Shown here: positions 54,992 through 64,000 of the stretch, piece by piece
Layout: every line of letters starts with the position of its first letter
How positions within the stretch are numbered: position 1 is the stretch's first letter
Assembly (NCBI RefSeq): GCF_019968605.1
Contig: NZ_CP082966.1
Location: forward strand, 1,165,001 to 1,229,000
From: Polaribacter litorisediminis
GTDB taxonomy: Bacteria > Bacteroidota > Bacteroidia > Flavobacteriales > Flavobacteriaceae
Direction: 5' to 3'
DNA: 64,000 nucleotides
Translations under genes and position numbers: made by a program
The notes under the pieces: model-generated
Databases searched by the model: none
What the model was told of the DNA's origin: nothing
The model's input: only the letters and a program-made list of their open reading frames with translations

Positions 54992-55936
54992 TTATTGCAT
55001 CAAAATTGTCAACATATCATCAAAAACTTGTTGTTGTATTTCTCTATCTTTTTGAGTAACATTTTCACGCCCTTCTAATCTCGTTACCACGTGAAGTTGT
55101 GAGTCTAACATTTCAACATTGATAGGGGTTCCGTCAGAGTTCTTTAATCCTTTATAGATTAAAACAGCACTCACAGCATCCGCAGTATCATCTTTTATAG
55201 ATTTATAAACCTTCATGTTGGTATTTGTTGGAAGTAGATATCCTTTTTGTAAATCTTTACGAACTTTATCAATTAAATCTAACAATTCGTTTAAGGTTTC
55301 TTGGGGTCTAAAACGATAATAATACAAATCTTCTACGGCGGTATTGGTACTTTCAAAATATCCTAACATGGGGCCAACCAAGCCCACAAGCGTAAGAAGT
55401 TTATCCGAAGGAATTACGATTGGATCAATTAGAAAGATGTTTTTCATGCCATTTTCGCCGATTTTCCCTTCCTTAATTAAATCTAACACCAAAGGACATG
55501 CGGTAGACGAACCAGCAAAGTTAATGTTTGTATATCCTTTACTCCGAAGTGCATTGTATTCTGCCAAAATAGGGTTTTGCCAATCTTTCCAAGTAGATTC
55601 TTTGAAGGCTTCGTACGTGCGCCCATGACCACCCAAAAGCACTTGTGAAATTAAAATATTGGCATTGATTGTACTATACTCTCTAAATTCATCCCATTCA
55701 AAAGTCGAAGCGGAGTACCCATGAACCGTAATAAGAACTGGGGTGTTTTTTTGAATTTCAGTCGGATTTTCAACGGATAGAGACACCAAGTAATCCTCAG
55801 GATTATAGAGCGATGGATCAAAAATTTGATCGCCATCTAGCATTGTTTCATTGTTAATTTCTGGCGCTTCTGAACAGGCAGCAAAGAACAGCACAAAAAG
55901 GACTGTAAGTTTGAAATATGATTTTTTGTAATTCAT
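54992..55936 (-). CDS. Alpha/beta hydrolase-fold lipoprotein
   Basis: 314 aa. Lipobox FAAC (Cys21). The alpha/beta-hydrolase core has PVLITVHGYSASTFEWDEF (oxyanion HG), then GGHGRTYEAF and the elbow AGSSTACPLVLDL, in which the usual GxSxG ends in Ala (GSSTA). The acid and His at the C-terminus are less clear (EMLDSQLHVVTRLEGRENV). It is likely an exported esterase or lipase of unknown substrate. It starts 7 bp after the stop of the upstream barrel gene and is cotranscribed with it. Confidence 0.82.
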   Translation of the reverse strand: MNYKKSYFKLTVLFVLFFAACSEAPEINNETMLDGDQIFDPSLYNPEDYLVSLSVENPTEIQKNTPVLITVHGYSASTFEWDEFREYSTINANILISQVLLGGHGRTYEAFKESTWKDWQNPILAEYNALRSKGYTNINFAGSSTACPLVLDLIKEGKIGENGMKNIFLIDPIVIPSDKLLTLVGLVGPMLGYFESTNTAVEDLYYYRFRPQETLNELLDLIDKVRKDLQKGYLLPTNTNMKVYKSIKDDTADAVSAVLIYKGLKNSDGTPINVEMLDSQLHVVTRLEGRENVTQKDREIQQQVFDDMLTILMQ

Positions 55937-55943
55937 CTTATTT

Positions 55944-56501
55944 TTATTTAAATAGGGTATAATATAGGCTTAATTGATAAAAAACAGGAAATAAAGTTCC
56001 TGGACCGGCAGAGCCAGTTCCTGTGTTTAAATTATAACCAGTGCTTATTTGTAAGGTAATTGGGGCATCAAACTGATACGAAAATCCAGCATCTAAAGAG
56101 AGTAGTAATGCTGTGTTTGGTAATACATCAAAAATTTCAGATTCGTAATCGGCATAGAAAAACCCTGTGTTTAATCGGCCGAAAGGCTGTAATTTTTTCT
56201 GATGACGAAAAAAATATCCTGCATTGATCAAAAAGTTATCTTGTTTAATGGCGTTACTACCCATAGCGCTTCCAAATCGAGAGGAGACATAACTAAGCCC
56301 TAAATGAAGTCTATTTTTTAAGATTTTAGGACTTGTAAAATCTACTGTCAAACCATTTTCCCAATATAATTTTTGAGTTTTTTGAACCCTGACGCCTACT
56401 TTAAATTCTCCAAGCCAATCATTTTGTGTTTTTCTGTTTTGGCTTTGAATGCACATAAAAGAGGTGATAAAAAGAAGGAATAAGTAATGTTTTTTTTTCA
56501 T
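55944..56501 (-). CDS. Predicted outer-membrane beta-barrel protein
   Basis: 185 aa. Signal peptide MKKKHYLFLLFITSFMCIQSQ. The rest is a run of amphipathic strands (TQKLYWENGLTVDFT, NRLHLGLSYVSSRFGSAM, NFLINAGYFFRH, TLQISTGYNLNTG) ending in an aromatic residue (YYTLFK). The shape suggests a small barrel of 8-10 strands with no catalytic motif I can name. It precedes the hydrolase gene in a two-gene operon. Confidence 0.8.
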   Translation of the reverse strand: MKKKHYLFLLFITSFMCIQSQNRKTQNDWLGEFKVGVRVQKTQKLYWENGLTVDFTSPKILKNRLHLGLSYVSSRFGSAMGSNAIKQDNFLINAGYFFRHQKKLQPFGRLNTGFFYADYESEIFDVLPNTALLLSLDAGFSYQFDAPITLQISTGYNLNTGTGSAGPGTLFPVFYQLSLYYTLFK

Positions 56502-56841
56502 ACTAATAATTTTGTAATTTAAATTAATTGGGTCGTTGGGTTGGGGTAAAAAGTTTTAAATACTCTCTATACCATTGATAAAAAACAAGTGCTGTACCAT
56601 TTATCATTTTAAATTACTGAAGTAAAATGTACCTTTTCCTTTTCTATTTCAACTAAAAAAAGACAGTACTTAAGTCGATGCTTTAATTTGATATAAAGAA
56701 AAAAACCATCATTTTCTTTTAGAAGAATTTTGAAATAACAACGGGAATTACCTTTTTTTTATTTTTAGAAAGATACATCATTTGGTCAATATAGTTTTAA
56801 CTAAAAGGAAAATTATAGTATATTTTAATCAAGACCATCAA
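56502..56841. other. Intergenic region without recognised features
   Basis: 340 AT-rich bases. I see no gene, terminator or repeat; the promoter of the barrel-hydrolase operon should lie here. Confidence 0.5.
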
Positions 56842-58020
56842 TTAAACTATTTCTTCAATAGTTTCTATAATGAGCGCGCAACCATGTACTAATTCTTTAT
56901 CAGAAATGGTTAGGGGAGGTGTTATGCGCATTGCTTTTCCTTCAAATAATAAAAAGAACAAAATGAGGCCTTTATCAAGGCACTTCAAGATAATTTTGCT
57001 AGCTAATTCAGGCGAATCAACAATAGCACTTAACATCAAACCTTTTCCTCTAATTTCCTTAATAACAGGATGTTGTAGATGTTTTCTAATTATTTTTTCT
57101 TTTCGTAAACTTTCAGAAAGATAATTTTTATCAAGGATTTCTGTTACAGTTGCGAGTGCAGCAGCAGCAATTACAGGATGGCCTGCAAAGGTAGAAATAT
57201 GGCCCAATTTCGGATTATTTTGCAACAAACTCATGTGCTTATAAGAAGCAATAAAAGCACCAATTGGCATTCCTCCACCTAAACCTTTGCCTGTGATAAT
57301 CATATCAGGAACTACATTGTAATTTTCAAATCCCCAGAAAGTTCCTGTTCTGCCAATTCCTGTTTGAATTTCATCCAAAATTAGTAAGGCTCCAACTTCT
57401 TCACAGCGTTTTTTTACTTTTGATAAATAATGATCTTGAGGTTGTATAAAACCTGCGCCACCTTGAATGGTTTCTAGAATAACGGCAGCCGTTTTTGTGG
57501 TTATCTTTTGAAGACAATACTCACAATTAAAGGCAATAAATTTAATACCAGGAATTAAAGGTCTAAAAGCCGCGTTTTGTCGTTCCACTCCAGAAACACT
57601 CATAGCACCTTGAGTATTACCATGATAAGAATTTTTAGCAGCAATAATTTCTGATCTGTTCGTAACTCTTTTCGCTAATTTTAAAGCGCCTTCTGTGGCT
57701 TCTGTTCCAGAGTTTGTAATGTAAACAGCTGTTGAATTTCCGGGTAGGGTAGTCGCTAATAATTTGCAAAGTGCTACTTGAGGTTGCTGAATAAACTCGC
57801 CATACACCATAACATGAGTATAACTATCAACCTGATTTTTTATAGCTTCAGAAACTTTTGGATGATTATGCCCCAAACTATTTGCGGAAACACCTGCAAC
57901 AAAATCTAAATATTTTTTGCCTTTTGTGTCATAAATATAACTTCCTTTTGCATGTGAGATTTCTATAGCAAGTGGATGAGGTGAAGTTTGAGCTTGATAT
58001 GTATAAAAATCTTCTTTCAA
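56842..58020 (-). CDS. Class III pyridoxal-phosphate aminotransferase
   Basis: 392 aa. The fold of acetylornithine/ornithine-type aminotransferases is clear: GVSANSLGHNHPKV, YITNSGTEATEGALKLAKR, LILDEIQTGIGRTGTFWG and the PLP-lysine region IITGKGLGGGMPIGAF. Substrate cannot be fixed from sequence; an omega- or acetylornithine-type amine donor is likely. It begins 1 bp from the stop of the LptA/OstA-like gene, so it is coupled to it. Confidence 0.9.
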   Translation of the reverse strand: MKEDFYTYQAQTSPHPLAIEISHAKGSYIYDTKGKKYLDFVAGVSANSLGHNHPKVSEAIKNQVDSYTHVMVYGEFIQQPQVALCKLLATTLPGNSTAVYITNSGTEATEGALKLAKRVTNRSEIIAAKNSYHGNTQGAMSVSGVERQNAAFRPLIPGIKFIAFNCEYCLQKITTKTAAVILETIQGGAGFIQPQDHYLSKVKKRCEEVGALLILDEIQTGIGRTGTFWGFENYNVVPDMIITGKGLGGGMPIGAFIASYKHMSLLQNNPKLGHISTFAGHPVIAAAALATVTEILDKNYLSESLRKEKIIRKHLQHPVIKEIRGKGLMLSAIVDSPELASKIILKCLDKGLILFFLLFEGKAMRITPPLTISDKELVHGCALIIETIEEIV

Positions 58021-58021
58021 G

Positions 58022-59650
58022 TTATTGCCCTATTTTAGAAACTGAAGATTTATTTTTCTTGTTTTTAATTTTCTTTGGGTCTGAAATTAAAACTGGTTTT
58101 TCTAAGGTCTTCTTTTTTGTAGGAAGTTTCTTTTGATTTGTGTCTCTTATAAAAATATCTTCCATTTTTTTAGGTTGCTCATCTTCGCGCCAAATAAAGC
58201 CCTTTAATTTTTTGATGTCTTCTGGCAATAAAGAAGGCGGATATGTTTTACCATCCGTAGCTTTTAAATATTTTATGGATGTGATAATACCATTTTCAAA
58301 AGTGAATTCGATATCACTAGAAATTTCTTTAGTAATCGTTTCTAAAATCTGTGTTTCTTCATTTCTGTTGAAATAGACCGATTCTGCATTTCCTTTTACC
58401 AATAAAGTTTTTAATTTGTTGTTTTCAAATTTACCCAACATATTACGACCTTTAATTTGATTAAAATCGTTTTCTGATAAGGAATCTTTAGAGATAATAA
58501 AAGCATTATTAAACACTTTAAGAGAATCTAGTTTTTCAGTTGCTACATTAGATTGTAAGTAAATGCTATCGCCTGTAATCTGATTGCTGTCAGACCAAAT
58601 TACAGGATCTCTATACATTTTGGTATAACCTGTTGCTTGATTGGTGTGAATAGAATCGCATTTTCCTTGCAAATCTGATTTGAATATTTTTACGTTATGG
58701 TAGGTTCTGACGATTCTTTTATTCGGTTTTCCTGTTACTAAAAGCGTATCACCATGAATAAACATAGAGTCCTTTTCGATAATAGAAATGGCAACTGCCT
58801 TTTTAATAATGTACAAAGAATCTTTTAATTCGAACAATTCTGCATAATTTCCTTTTGTAATAAAATTCTGAACAGTGTCGATAACCTTAATATTGTTAGT
58901 TGCCGAGGCAAAACCAATATTTTTATTGTAATATAAGCTATCACCCTCAATGGTTCTTTCTTTTAAAAAAAGTTTGGCATTTTTGGTAAAATGAGAAATA
59001 TTTGTTTTTGTATTGTAAAAACCTTTTTCGCAATAAATTTTATTTTCGTTTTCCGTATTTGTAATTGTCGATGGCCCATATAAATAGGTAACACCAGAAG
59101 TTGTGTAATAGTCTAAATGGTTAGACGCCAATTTATGTTCAGGGTTTACAACAGTTACTCTTGTAGTGGCTATAAATTTTTTATTTTCTAAGTAGTAGTT
59201 TCCATATTTACTTTTTAACGTATTTGTGGTATCTTTTATAGTTGCATAACTTTTATAATATAACTTCTGATTGATTCTGTCAAATTGCAAAGTATCTGTA
59301 GTAAGGGTCATGGTTGGGTCTTTTAAAACCACATTACCCCAAGAGAGCGCTTGCTTTGCATTGGCATCATAATCTGCGTAATCACTAGTTTGCGTAATGG
59401 TATCTCCTTGTTTTATGAGAACGTTTCCTATAGCTTTAAAAAAATTTTGCTTTTTGTAATAAAGTGCTTGTTGGCAAGTGAGTATAATTCCATCTTGGGT
59501 CATTTTTACTTTACCTAAAAGCATTGTAGCTCCGGGGTATTTTTCTTCATCAGTATCTTGCTGTTCAGCATAATATTCTAATTTTTTTTTCTCTTGAGAA
59601 AAAGAAATTAGGGACGAAAAAATGATTAACAAAAAAAATATTCTTTTCAA
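58022..59650 (-). CDS. LptA/OstA-like lipopolysaccharide-transport family protein
   Basis: 542 aa from TTG at 59650, giving MKRIFFLLIIFSSLISFSQ, a clean signal peptide. An in-frame ATG at 59692 adds 14 residues, but the -7-like TATTTTTG (minus strand 59667-59674) would lie inside that extension. The body is OstA-type beta-jelly-roll repeats (KYPGATMLLGKVKMTQDGIILTCQQALYYKK, GDTITQTSDYADYDANAKQALSWGNVVLKD), followed by a Lys-rich tail. Such proteins carry lipopolysaccharide across the periplasm. Length is greater than E. coli LptA, as usual in Bacteroidota. Confidence 0.87.
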   Translation of the reverse strand: MKRIFFLLIIFSSLISFSQEKKKLEYYAEQQDTDEEKYPGATMLLGKVKMTQDGIILTCQQALYYKKQNFFKAIGNVLIKQGDTITQTSDYADYDANAKQALSWGNVVLKDPTMTLTTDTLQFDRINQKLYYKSYATIKDTTNTLKSKYGNYYLENKKFIATTRVTVVNPEHKLASNHLDYYTTSGVTYLYGPSTITNTENENKIYCEKGFYNTKTNISHFTKNAKLFLKERTIEGDSLYYNKNIGFASATNNIKVIDTVQNFITKGNYAELFELKDSLYIIKKAVAISIIEKDSMFIHGDTLLVTGKPNKRIVRTYHNVKIFKSDLQGKCDSIHTNQATGYTKMYRDPVIWSDSNQITGDSIYLQSNVATEKLDSLKVFNNAFIISKDSLSENDFNQIKGRNMLGKFENNKLKTLLVKGNAESVYFNRNEETQILETITKEISSDIEFTFENGIITSIKYLKATDGKTYPPSLLPEDIKKLKGFIWREDEQPKKMEDIFIRDTNQKKLPTKKKTLEKPVLISDPKKIKNKKNKSSVSKIGQ

Positions 59651-59714
59651 GATGCTTGTTTTGCTACAAAAATAAAGAAAAGAATATTTCAAGTGTCTTA
59701 ATATTAAGGTAAAA

Positions 59715-60986
59715 CTATCTATTAATAGTTTGTTTTCTATCTGGACCCACAGAAACTATTTTTACAGGCACTCCTGTTTCTTTTTCAATAAAAGTAACAT
59801 AGTCTAGTAAGTTTTGCGGCAATTGATCTGCAGCAGTCATTTTTGTTAAATCTTCGTTCCAACCTTTAAATTCGGTATAATTTACAGAAACGTTTTCAGG
59901 CTCAATATTATAGGGTAAGTGTGTAATTTTTTTTCCTTTATAATTGTAAGAAGTACAAACTTTTAGAGTGTTAAAACCAGAAAGTACATCTCCTTTCATC
60001 ATCATTAGTTGCGTGACTCCATTTACATCTACAGCATATTTTAGGGCTACTAAATCTAACCATCCACAACGCCTTGGTCTTCCGGTAGTTGCTCCAAATT
60101 CGTGACCAACACTCGCCATTGTTTCTCCATCTTTGTCAAACAATTCTGTAGGAAAAGGACCTGAACCCACCCGAGTCGTGTAGGCTTTAAAGATGCCGAA
60201 AACATCGCCAATTCTATTTGGTGCAACGCCTAAACCCGTACAGGCACCTGCTGCAGTTGTGTTAGAAGAAGTTACAAAAGGATAGGTTCCGAAATCAATA
60301 TCTAACAAAGAACCTTGAGCGCCTTCAGCTAAAATTGTTTTTTTATTTTTAATTGCTTGATTTAAAAACTCTTCGCTATCAATAAATTCTAATGTTTTTA
60401 ATTTCTCAATTCCTTTTCTAAATTCAGCTTCTAATTCAGTTAAATTGTACTCAACCTGAACATCAAAAAACGCTAACATTTTGATATGCTTTTCTGTCAA
60501 AGCATCATATTTTTCTTTCCAGTTTTCTAACTCTAAATCTCCAACACGCATTCCGTTTCTACCTGTTTTGTCCATATAAGTTGGACCAATTCCTTTTAAT
60601 GTAGAACCAATTTTTGCTTTTCCTTTAGAAGTTTCAGAAGCTGCATCTAGCAATCTATGTGTTGGTAAAATTAAATGTGCTTTTCTAGAAATTAATAACC
60701 TAGAAGTATAATTAATAGTATGCTTGTCTAAGTTTTCTAGTTCTTTTTTAAAGATTACAGGGTCTATTACAACACCATTTCCAACGACATTTAAAGCTGT
60801 TTTATGAAAAATACCTGAAGGAATTGTGTGTAAAACATGTTTAAAACCATCAAAAATTAAGGTATGTCCGGCATTTGGACCTCCTTGAAAACGTGCAATA
60901 ATATCATAATTCTTGGTTAAAACATCTACAATTTTACCTTTTCCTTCATCTCCCCATTGCAATCCTAGTAATAAATCTACAGCCAT
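59715..60986 (-). CDS. purA: Adenylosuccinate synthase
   Basis: 423 aa. The GTP-binding start is LLLGLQWGDEGKGKIVDVL, with GPNAGHT, GIGPTYMDKTGRNGMRVGDL, EGAQGSLLDIDFGTYPFVTSSNT and the C-terminal SVGPDRKQTI. It condenses IMP and aspartate using GTP to adenylosuccinate, the first step to AMP. It follows fur by 61 bp and precedes the LptA/OstA-like gene on the same strand. Confidence 0.97.
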   Translation of the reverse strand: MAVDLLLGLQWGDEGKGKIVDVLTKNYDIIARFQGGPNAGHTLIFDGFKHVLHTIPSGIFHKTALNVVGNGVVIDPVIFKKELENLDKHTINYTSRLLISRKAHLILPTHRLLDAASETSKGKAKIGSTLKGIGPTYMDKTGRNGMRVGDLELENWKEKYDALTEKHIKMLAFFDVQVEYNLTELEAEFRKGIEKLKTLEFIDSEEFLNQAIKNKKTILAEGAQGSLLDIDFGTYPFVTSSNTTAAGACTGLGVAPNRIGDVFGIFKAYTTRVGSGPFPTELFDKDGETMASVGHEFGATTGRPRRCGWLDLVALKYAVDVNGVTQLMMMKGDVLSGFNTLKVCTSYNYKGKKITHLPYNIEPENVSVNYTEFKGWNEDLTKMTAADQLPQNLLDYVTFIEKETGVPVKIVSVGPDRKQTINR

Positions 60987-61047
60987 CCGTTGTATTAATT
61001 TGTTGTTTTTTTGTTTGGTATTTTAGCAAGGTAGTGTGCTTCCTTGT

Positions 61048-61497
61048 TTATGATTTTTTCTTTGTAGTTCCGTAAAAATAAAGTGAATGACTGTGAATGT
61101 CTATATCAAAAATATCTTCTATCGTTTTTTTGATTACCTGAATTCTAGGGTCACAGAATTCTTTTACATCACCTGTATCTGAAAAAATAACATGATCATG
61201 ATTTTTATCAAAATAACTTTTTTCATAACGCGCCATCGATTGACCATCAAATTGATGTTTTCGAACCAAATTACAGTCAATTAACAAATCTATGGTATTA
61301 TATAAAGTAGCTCTGCTTACGCGATAATTTTTGTTTTTCATTTTAACATATAAAGATTCTATATCAAAATGTTCTTCAGATTCATAAATTTCTTGAAGTA
61401 TAGCGTAGCGTTCAGGTGTTTTTCTGTGCTTATTTTCTCGTAAGTAGGCGGTAAAAACTTTTTTAACTACTTCTTGATTTTCAAGAGAATTACTCAT
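61048..61497 (-). CDS. fur: Fur family metal-responsive transcriptional repressor
   Basis: 149 aa. The winged-helix part is [58 protein letters not shown]. The metal-binding part is the [22 protein letters not shown] segment with its His and Cys ligands. It lacks the CxxC pairs of zinc-structural Fur proteins except the EFC motif, so Fur versus Zur/PerR cannot be settled. It lies between relA/spoT and purA. A -7-like TAAATTTG is on the minus strand at 61520-61527. A TTATTTCTGAATAAATA sequence near 61531 weakly resembles the palindrome of the iron locus. Confidence 0.9.
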   Translation of the reverse strand: MSNSLENQEVVKKVFTAYLRENKHRKTPERYAILQEIYESEEHFDIESLYVKMKNKNYRVSRATLYNTIDLLIDCNLVRKHQFDGQSMARYEKSYFDKNHDHVIFSDTGDVKEFCDPRIQVIKKTIEDIFDIDIHSHSLYFYGTTKKKS

Positions 61498-61569
61498 GAT
61501 TTTAAATTTTTACAAAGAGCAAATTTAATGTTATTTCTGAATAAATATGTGTTTTTTACAAAATGATAT

Positions 61570-63792
61570 TTACATTTTGTTAACACGTTCTACCTTTTTT
61601 ACACCTTCTACTTTTTGAATTCGCTTTATTAACTTATTTAATTGTGTAATATTTTTTACACTTAACGATAATTTACCTTCAAAAACACCTTCATCACCAG
61701 AAATATTTATGCTGTGAATAAAGACCCCCACATTACTTGAAATTATACGAGTTACATTATTTACAATGCCACTATTATCTACCCCGCTAATGTACAAAAC
61801 TATTTTAAAATCTTGCTTTGTAGAATCAATCCATTTAGCAAGCATTACTCGATAAGCATAATTAGATTGCAAGGAAATTGCATTTGGACAATTTCTTTTA
61901 TGCACTTTAATACCATCATTGATGGTTAAAAAACCAAAAACTTTATCTCCCGGAATCGGATTACAACATTTAGAGAGTTTGTAATCTAATTTTTCTTCTT
62001 CTTTACCAAAAACTAAAGCATCGTATTTATTGGTAATTTCTTCAGTATTTTCTGCAGTCTCTTTTTTAGACGGACTTCTTCTTAATTTGGTTTTAAAGAA
62101 ATTTAAAATAGTACTATTTCGTTGTGATACAAATGCCTTTAATTGCGTGTTGTCTATTGCACCATTGCCAAACCTATAAAACAAATCGAAACTTGTTCTT
62201 AATTTAAAATAAACGACTAATTCATTTATTGATTTTTCGTTAAAAGGAATTTTTAAATGACGTAATTTTCTAATCAGAATTCCTTTTCCTTCTTCGGCAA
62301 TTAGTTTTTCTTCGTCTTTTAAAGCAGCTCTAATTTTGGTTTTTGCCCGAGCTGTAATTACAAAATCTAACCATCTAGAGTTCGGTTTGTTTGTAGAGCT
62401 GGTAATTACTTCTATTTGATCTCCACTTTTTAACGTGTAACTTAAAGGAACTAGTTTACCATTTACTTTTGCACCACGACACTTTAAACCCACGTCTGTA
62501 TGAATTGAAAACGCAAAATCTAATGCAGAAGCATCTTTTGGTAAGGATTTTAATTCACCTTTTGGTGTAAATACATAAATTTCTTTTGCATATAAATTTA
62601 GTTTAAAATCTTCCACAAAATCTACAGCATTAATGCTATGATTTTCTAAGGTTTCTTTTAGTTTATTTAACCAACCCTCTAAACCACTTTCGTTTTCATC
62701 GCCTTGTTTGTATTTAAAGTGCGCTGCATAGCCTTTCTCTGCAATTTCATTCATGCGTTCTGAACGAATTTGAACCTCTACCCATTGTGCATCTGGACCC
62801 ACAACGGTAATATGTAAAGCTTCATAACCCGTAGATTTTGGTTGCGAAATCCAATCTCGTAAACGTGCAGGGTTGGGGCGAAAGTTATCAGTTACGATGG
62901 AATAAATTTTCCAAGCATCGTGTTTTTCGTCTTCTGAAATAGGTTTGAAAATAATTCGAATTGCATATTTATCAAAGACTTCATCAAACGTTACATTTTG
63001 CTTTAACATTTTTCTTTTGATAGAGTAAATGGATTTAAATCTACCTTTTATTTCAAAAGAAAACTTTTCTTTATCTAAGTCACTTTTCAGTGTATTAGTA
63101 AAACGTTCTAAGTAATTTTGCTGTTCTTCTTTGCTTGCTTTTAATTTTGCAACAATGCTATTATAAACTTCAGGCTCTGTATATTTTAATCCTAAATCTT
63201 CTAATTCCGTTTTAATATTATACAAACCTAATCTATGCGCTAAAGGAGCATAAATATATAAAGTTTCTGAAGCAATTTTTACTTGTTTATGACTAGGCAT
63301 GGCATCCATAGTTTGCATGTTGTGCAACCTGTCTGCAATCTTTATTAGAATAACTCTTACATCATCATGCAAGGTTAAGAGCATTTTTCTGAAATTTTCT
63401 GCTTGTATAGAAGCGTCTTGTTCTTTGTTTAGACGCGATATTTTGGTTAATCCGTTTACAATTCTTGCAATCGTTTCGCCAAATAAATGCTCCATATCGT
63501 CAATGGTATAGTCTGTATCTTCTACAACATCATGCAAAAGTGCCGCCGCAATAGAAGTAGCTCCTAAACCAATTTCCATTGCTACAATTTTTGCTACAGC
63601 AATAGGGTGATAAATATAAGGTTCTCCCGTTTTTCTGCGCTGATTATAATGGGCATCTACAGCAACTTCAAAAGCCTTTCTAATAAGTTCTTTATCTTCT
63701 TTTGATAAAACTTCATAGGTACCTTTTAACAAATCTTTGTAACGATTTGCAATTTCCTTATTTTCCTCTTCTATACTTACGTTGTATGGCAT
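61570..63792 (-). CDS. Bifunctional (p)ppGpp synthetase/hydrolase, RelA/SpoT family
   Basis: 740 aa, the usual long RSH length. The HD hydrolase domain is intact (YIYHPIAVAKIVAMEIG, AALLHDVVEDTDYT). The synthetase domain (KYAIRIIFKPISEDE, RLRDWISQPKSTGYEALHITV), TGS (VFTPKGELKSLPKDASALDFAFSIHTDVG) and ACT (FKIVLYISGVDNSGIVNNVTRIIS) domains follow. It makes and removes ppGpp in the stringent response. The first ATG is followed by PYNVSIEEENKEI, a good start. It heads the relA-fur-purA-LptA-aminotransferase series. Confidence 0.95.
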   Translation of the reverse strand: MPYNVSIEEENKEIANRYKDLLKGTYEVLSKEDKELIRKAFEVAVDAHYNQRRKTGEPYIYHPIAVAKIVAMEIGLGATSIAAALLHDVVEDTDYTIDDMEHLFGETIARIVNGLTKISRLNKEQDASIQAENFRKMLLTLHDDVRVILIKIADRLHNMQTMDAMPSHKQVKIASETLYIYAPLAHRLGLYNIKTELEDLGLKYTEPEVYNSIVAKLKASKEEQQNYLERFTNTLKSDLDKEKFSFEIKGRFKSIYSIKRKMLKQNVTFDEVFDKYAIRIIFKPISEDEKHDAWKIYSIVTDNFRPNPARLRDWISQPKSTGYEALHITVVGPDAQWVEVQIRSERMNEIAEKGYAAHFKYKQGDENESGLEGWLNKLKETLENHSINAVDFVEDFKLNLYAKEIYVFTPKGELKSLPKDASALDFAFSIHTDVGLKCRGAKVNGKLVPLSYTLKSGDQIEVITSSTNKPNSRWLDFVITARAKTKIRAALKDEEKLIAEEGKGILIRKLRHLKIPFNEKSINELVVYFKLRTSFDLFYRFGNGAIDNTQLKAFVSQRNSTILNFFKTKLRRSPSKKETAENTEEITNKYDALVFGKEEEKLDYKLSKCCNPIPGDKVFGFLTINDGIKVHKRNCPNAISLQSNYAYRVMLAKWIDSTKQDFKIVLYISGVDNSGIVNNVTRIISSNVGVFIHSINISGDEGVFEGKLSLSVKNITQLNKLIKRIQKVEGVKKVERVNKM

Positions 63793-64000
63793 AGTTACAA
63801 TCTGAAATTTGTTTTAAATGTAAAGTGAATTTATGAATAACTATTTTAATAACCAAGGGTTAAGGATTGTAAATTTGATGTACAATCATTAAAATTATAG
63901 AAGTTAAAAATAAATATGTTAAAAAAAGAAGCTATTTACAAAGATTATATTAAAACTTAACTTTTTACAGTAGTGTTTCTTTTGATGAAAATAAATCAAT
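63793..64000. other. Upstream region at the window edge
   Basis: 208 AT-rich bases left of the relA/spoT start, with no gene or clear promoter. The next gene lies outside the window. Confidence 0.5.

Overview
The window is AT-rich chromosomal DNA of a marine-type Flavobacteriia (Bacteroidota), most like Polaribacter or a close relative. Evidence: T9SS type A C-terminal sorting domains, a FecA-like TonB receptor with a carboxypeptidase-regulatory-like N-domain, many Sec lipoproteins, Bacteroidota promoters (TTTG-N19-21-TAnnTTTG) without Shine-Dalgarno sites, and families such as DUF4369, DUF2490, DUF4856 and imelysin. The genus is inferred from protein style. I saw no rRNA, tRNA or CRISPR.

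Layout. 1-1222: 3' end of a secreted glycan-binding-like T9SS protein. 1223-3137: gene-free repeat island. 3138-9194 (-): DUF4369 lipoprotein, then a DUF819 / DUF2490 / sortilin-like operon. 9327-12296 (-): SPFH protein, two tandem tiny DUF4177-like proteins, a small membrane protein, an alpha/beta hydrolase and a 54-aa Arc-like protein. 12421-14464 (+): S1/P1 nuclease and two thioredoxin-fold proteins. 14556-20256: acyl-CoA synthetase with a palindromic candidate operator, pentapeptide-like protein, AraC regulator, DUF2807 protein. 20426-27710 (-): purL, a T9SS endonuclease I protein and an rsmB-like methyltransferase. 27874-28387: IS3 OrfA fragment joined to the tail of a lost T9SS protein. 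28616-31942: recG followed by a 3'-end duplication that brackets a small lipoprotein gene.

32077-39337 (-): the most interesting region, seven tightly overlapping genes (ATP-grasp, GNAT-like, Rieske oxygenase, 3beta-HSD-like reductase, metallo-beta-lactamase-fold hydrolase, adenylate-forming enzyme, KAS III). It looks like an uncharacterised acyl-derived metabolite pathway with a partial analogy to OleA/C/D.

41141-47393 (+): probable iron-uptake locus (DUF4856, imelysin, HTTM protein, TonB receptor) with a shared palindrome, TTATTTA-N3-TAAATAA, before its first two genes. 48430-54871 (+): guaB, membrane protein, solitary type IIG restriction-modification enzyme, FKBP isomerase. 54992-63792 (-): hydrolase and barrel pair, then relA/spoT, fur, purA, LptA/OstA-like protein and class III aminotransferase.

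Three repeat families are scattered through the window; one copy appears to sit in frame inside the HTTM gene.
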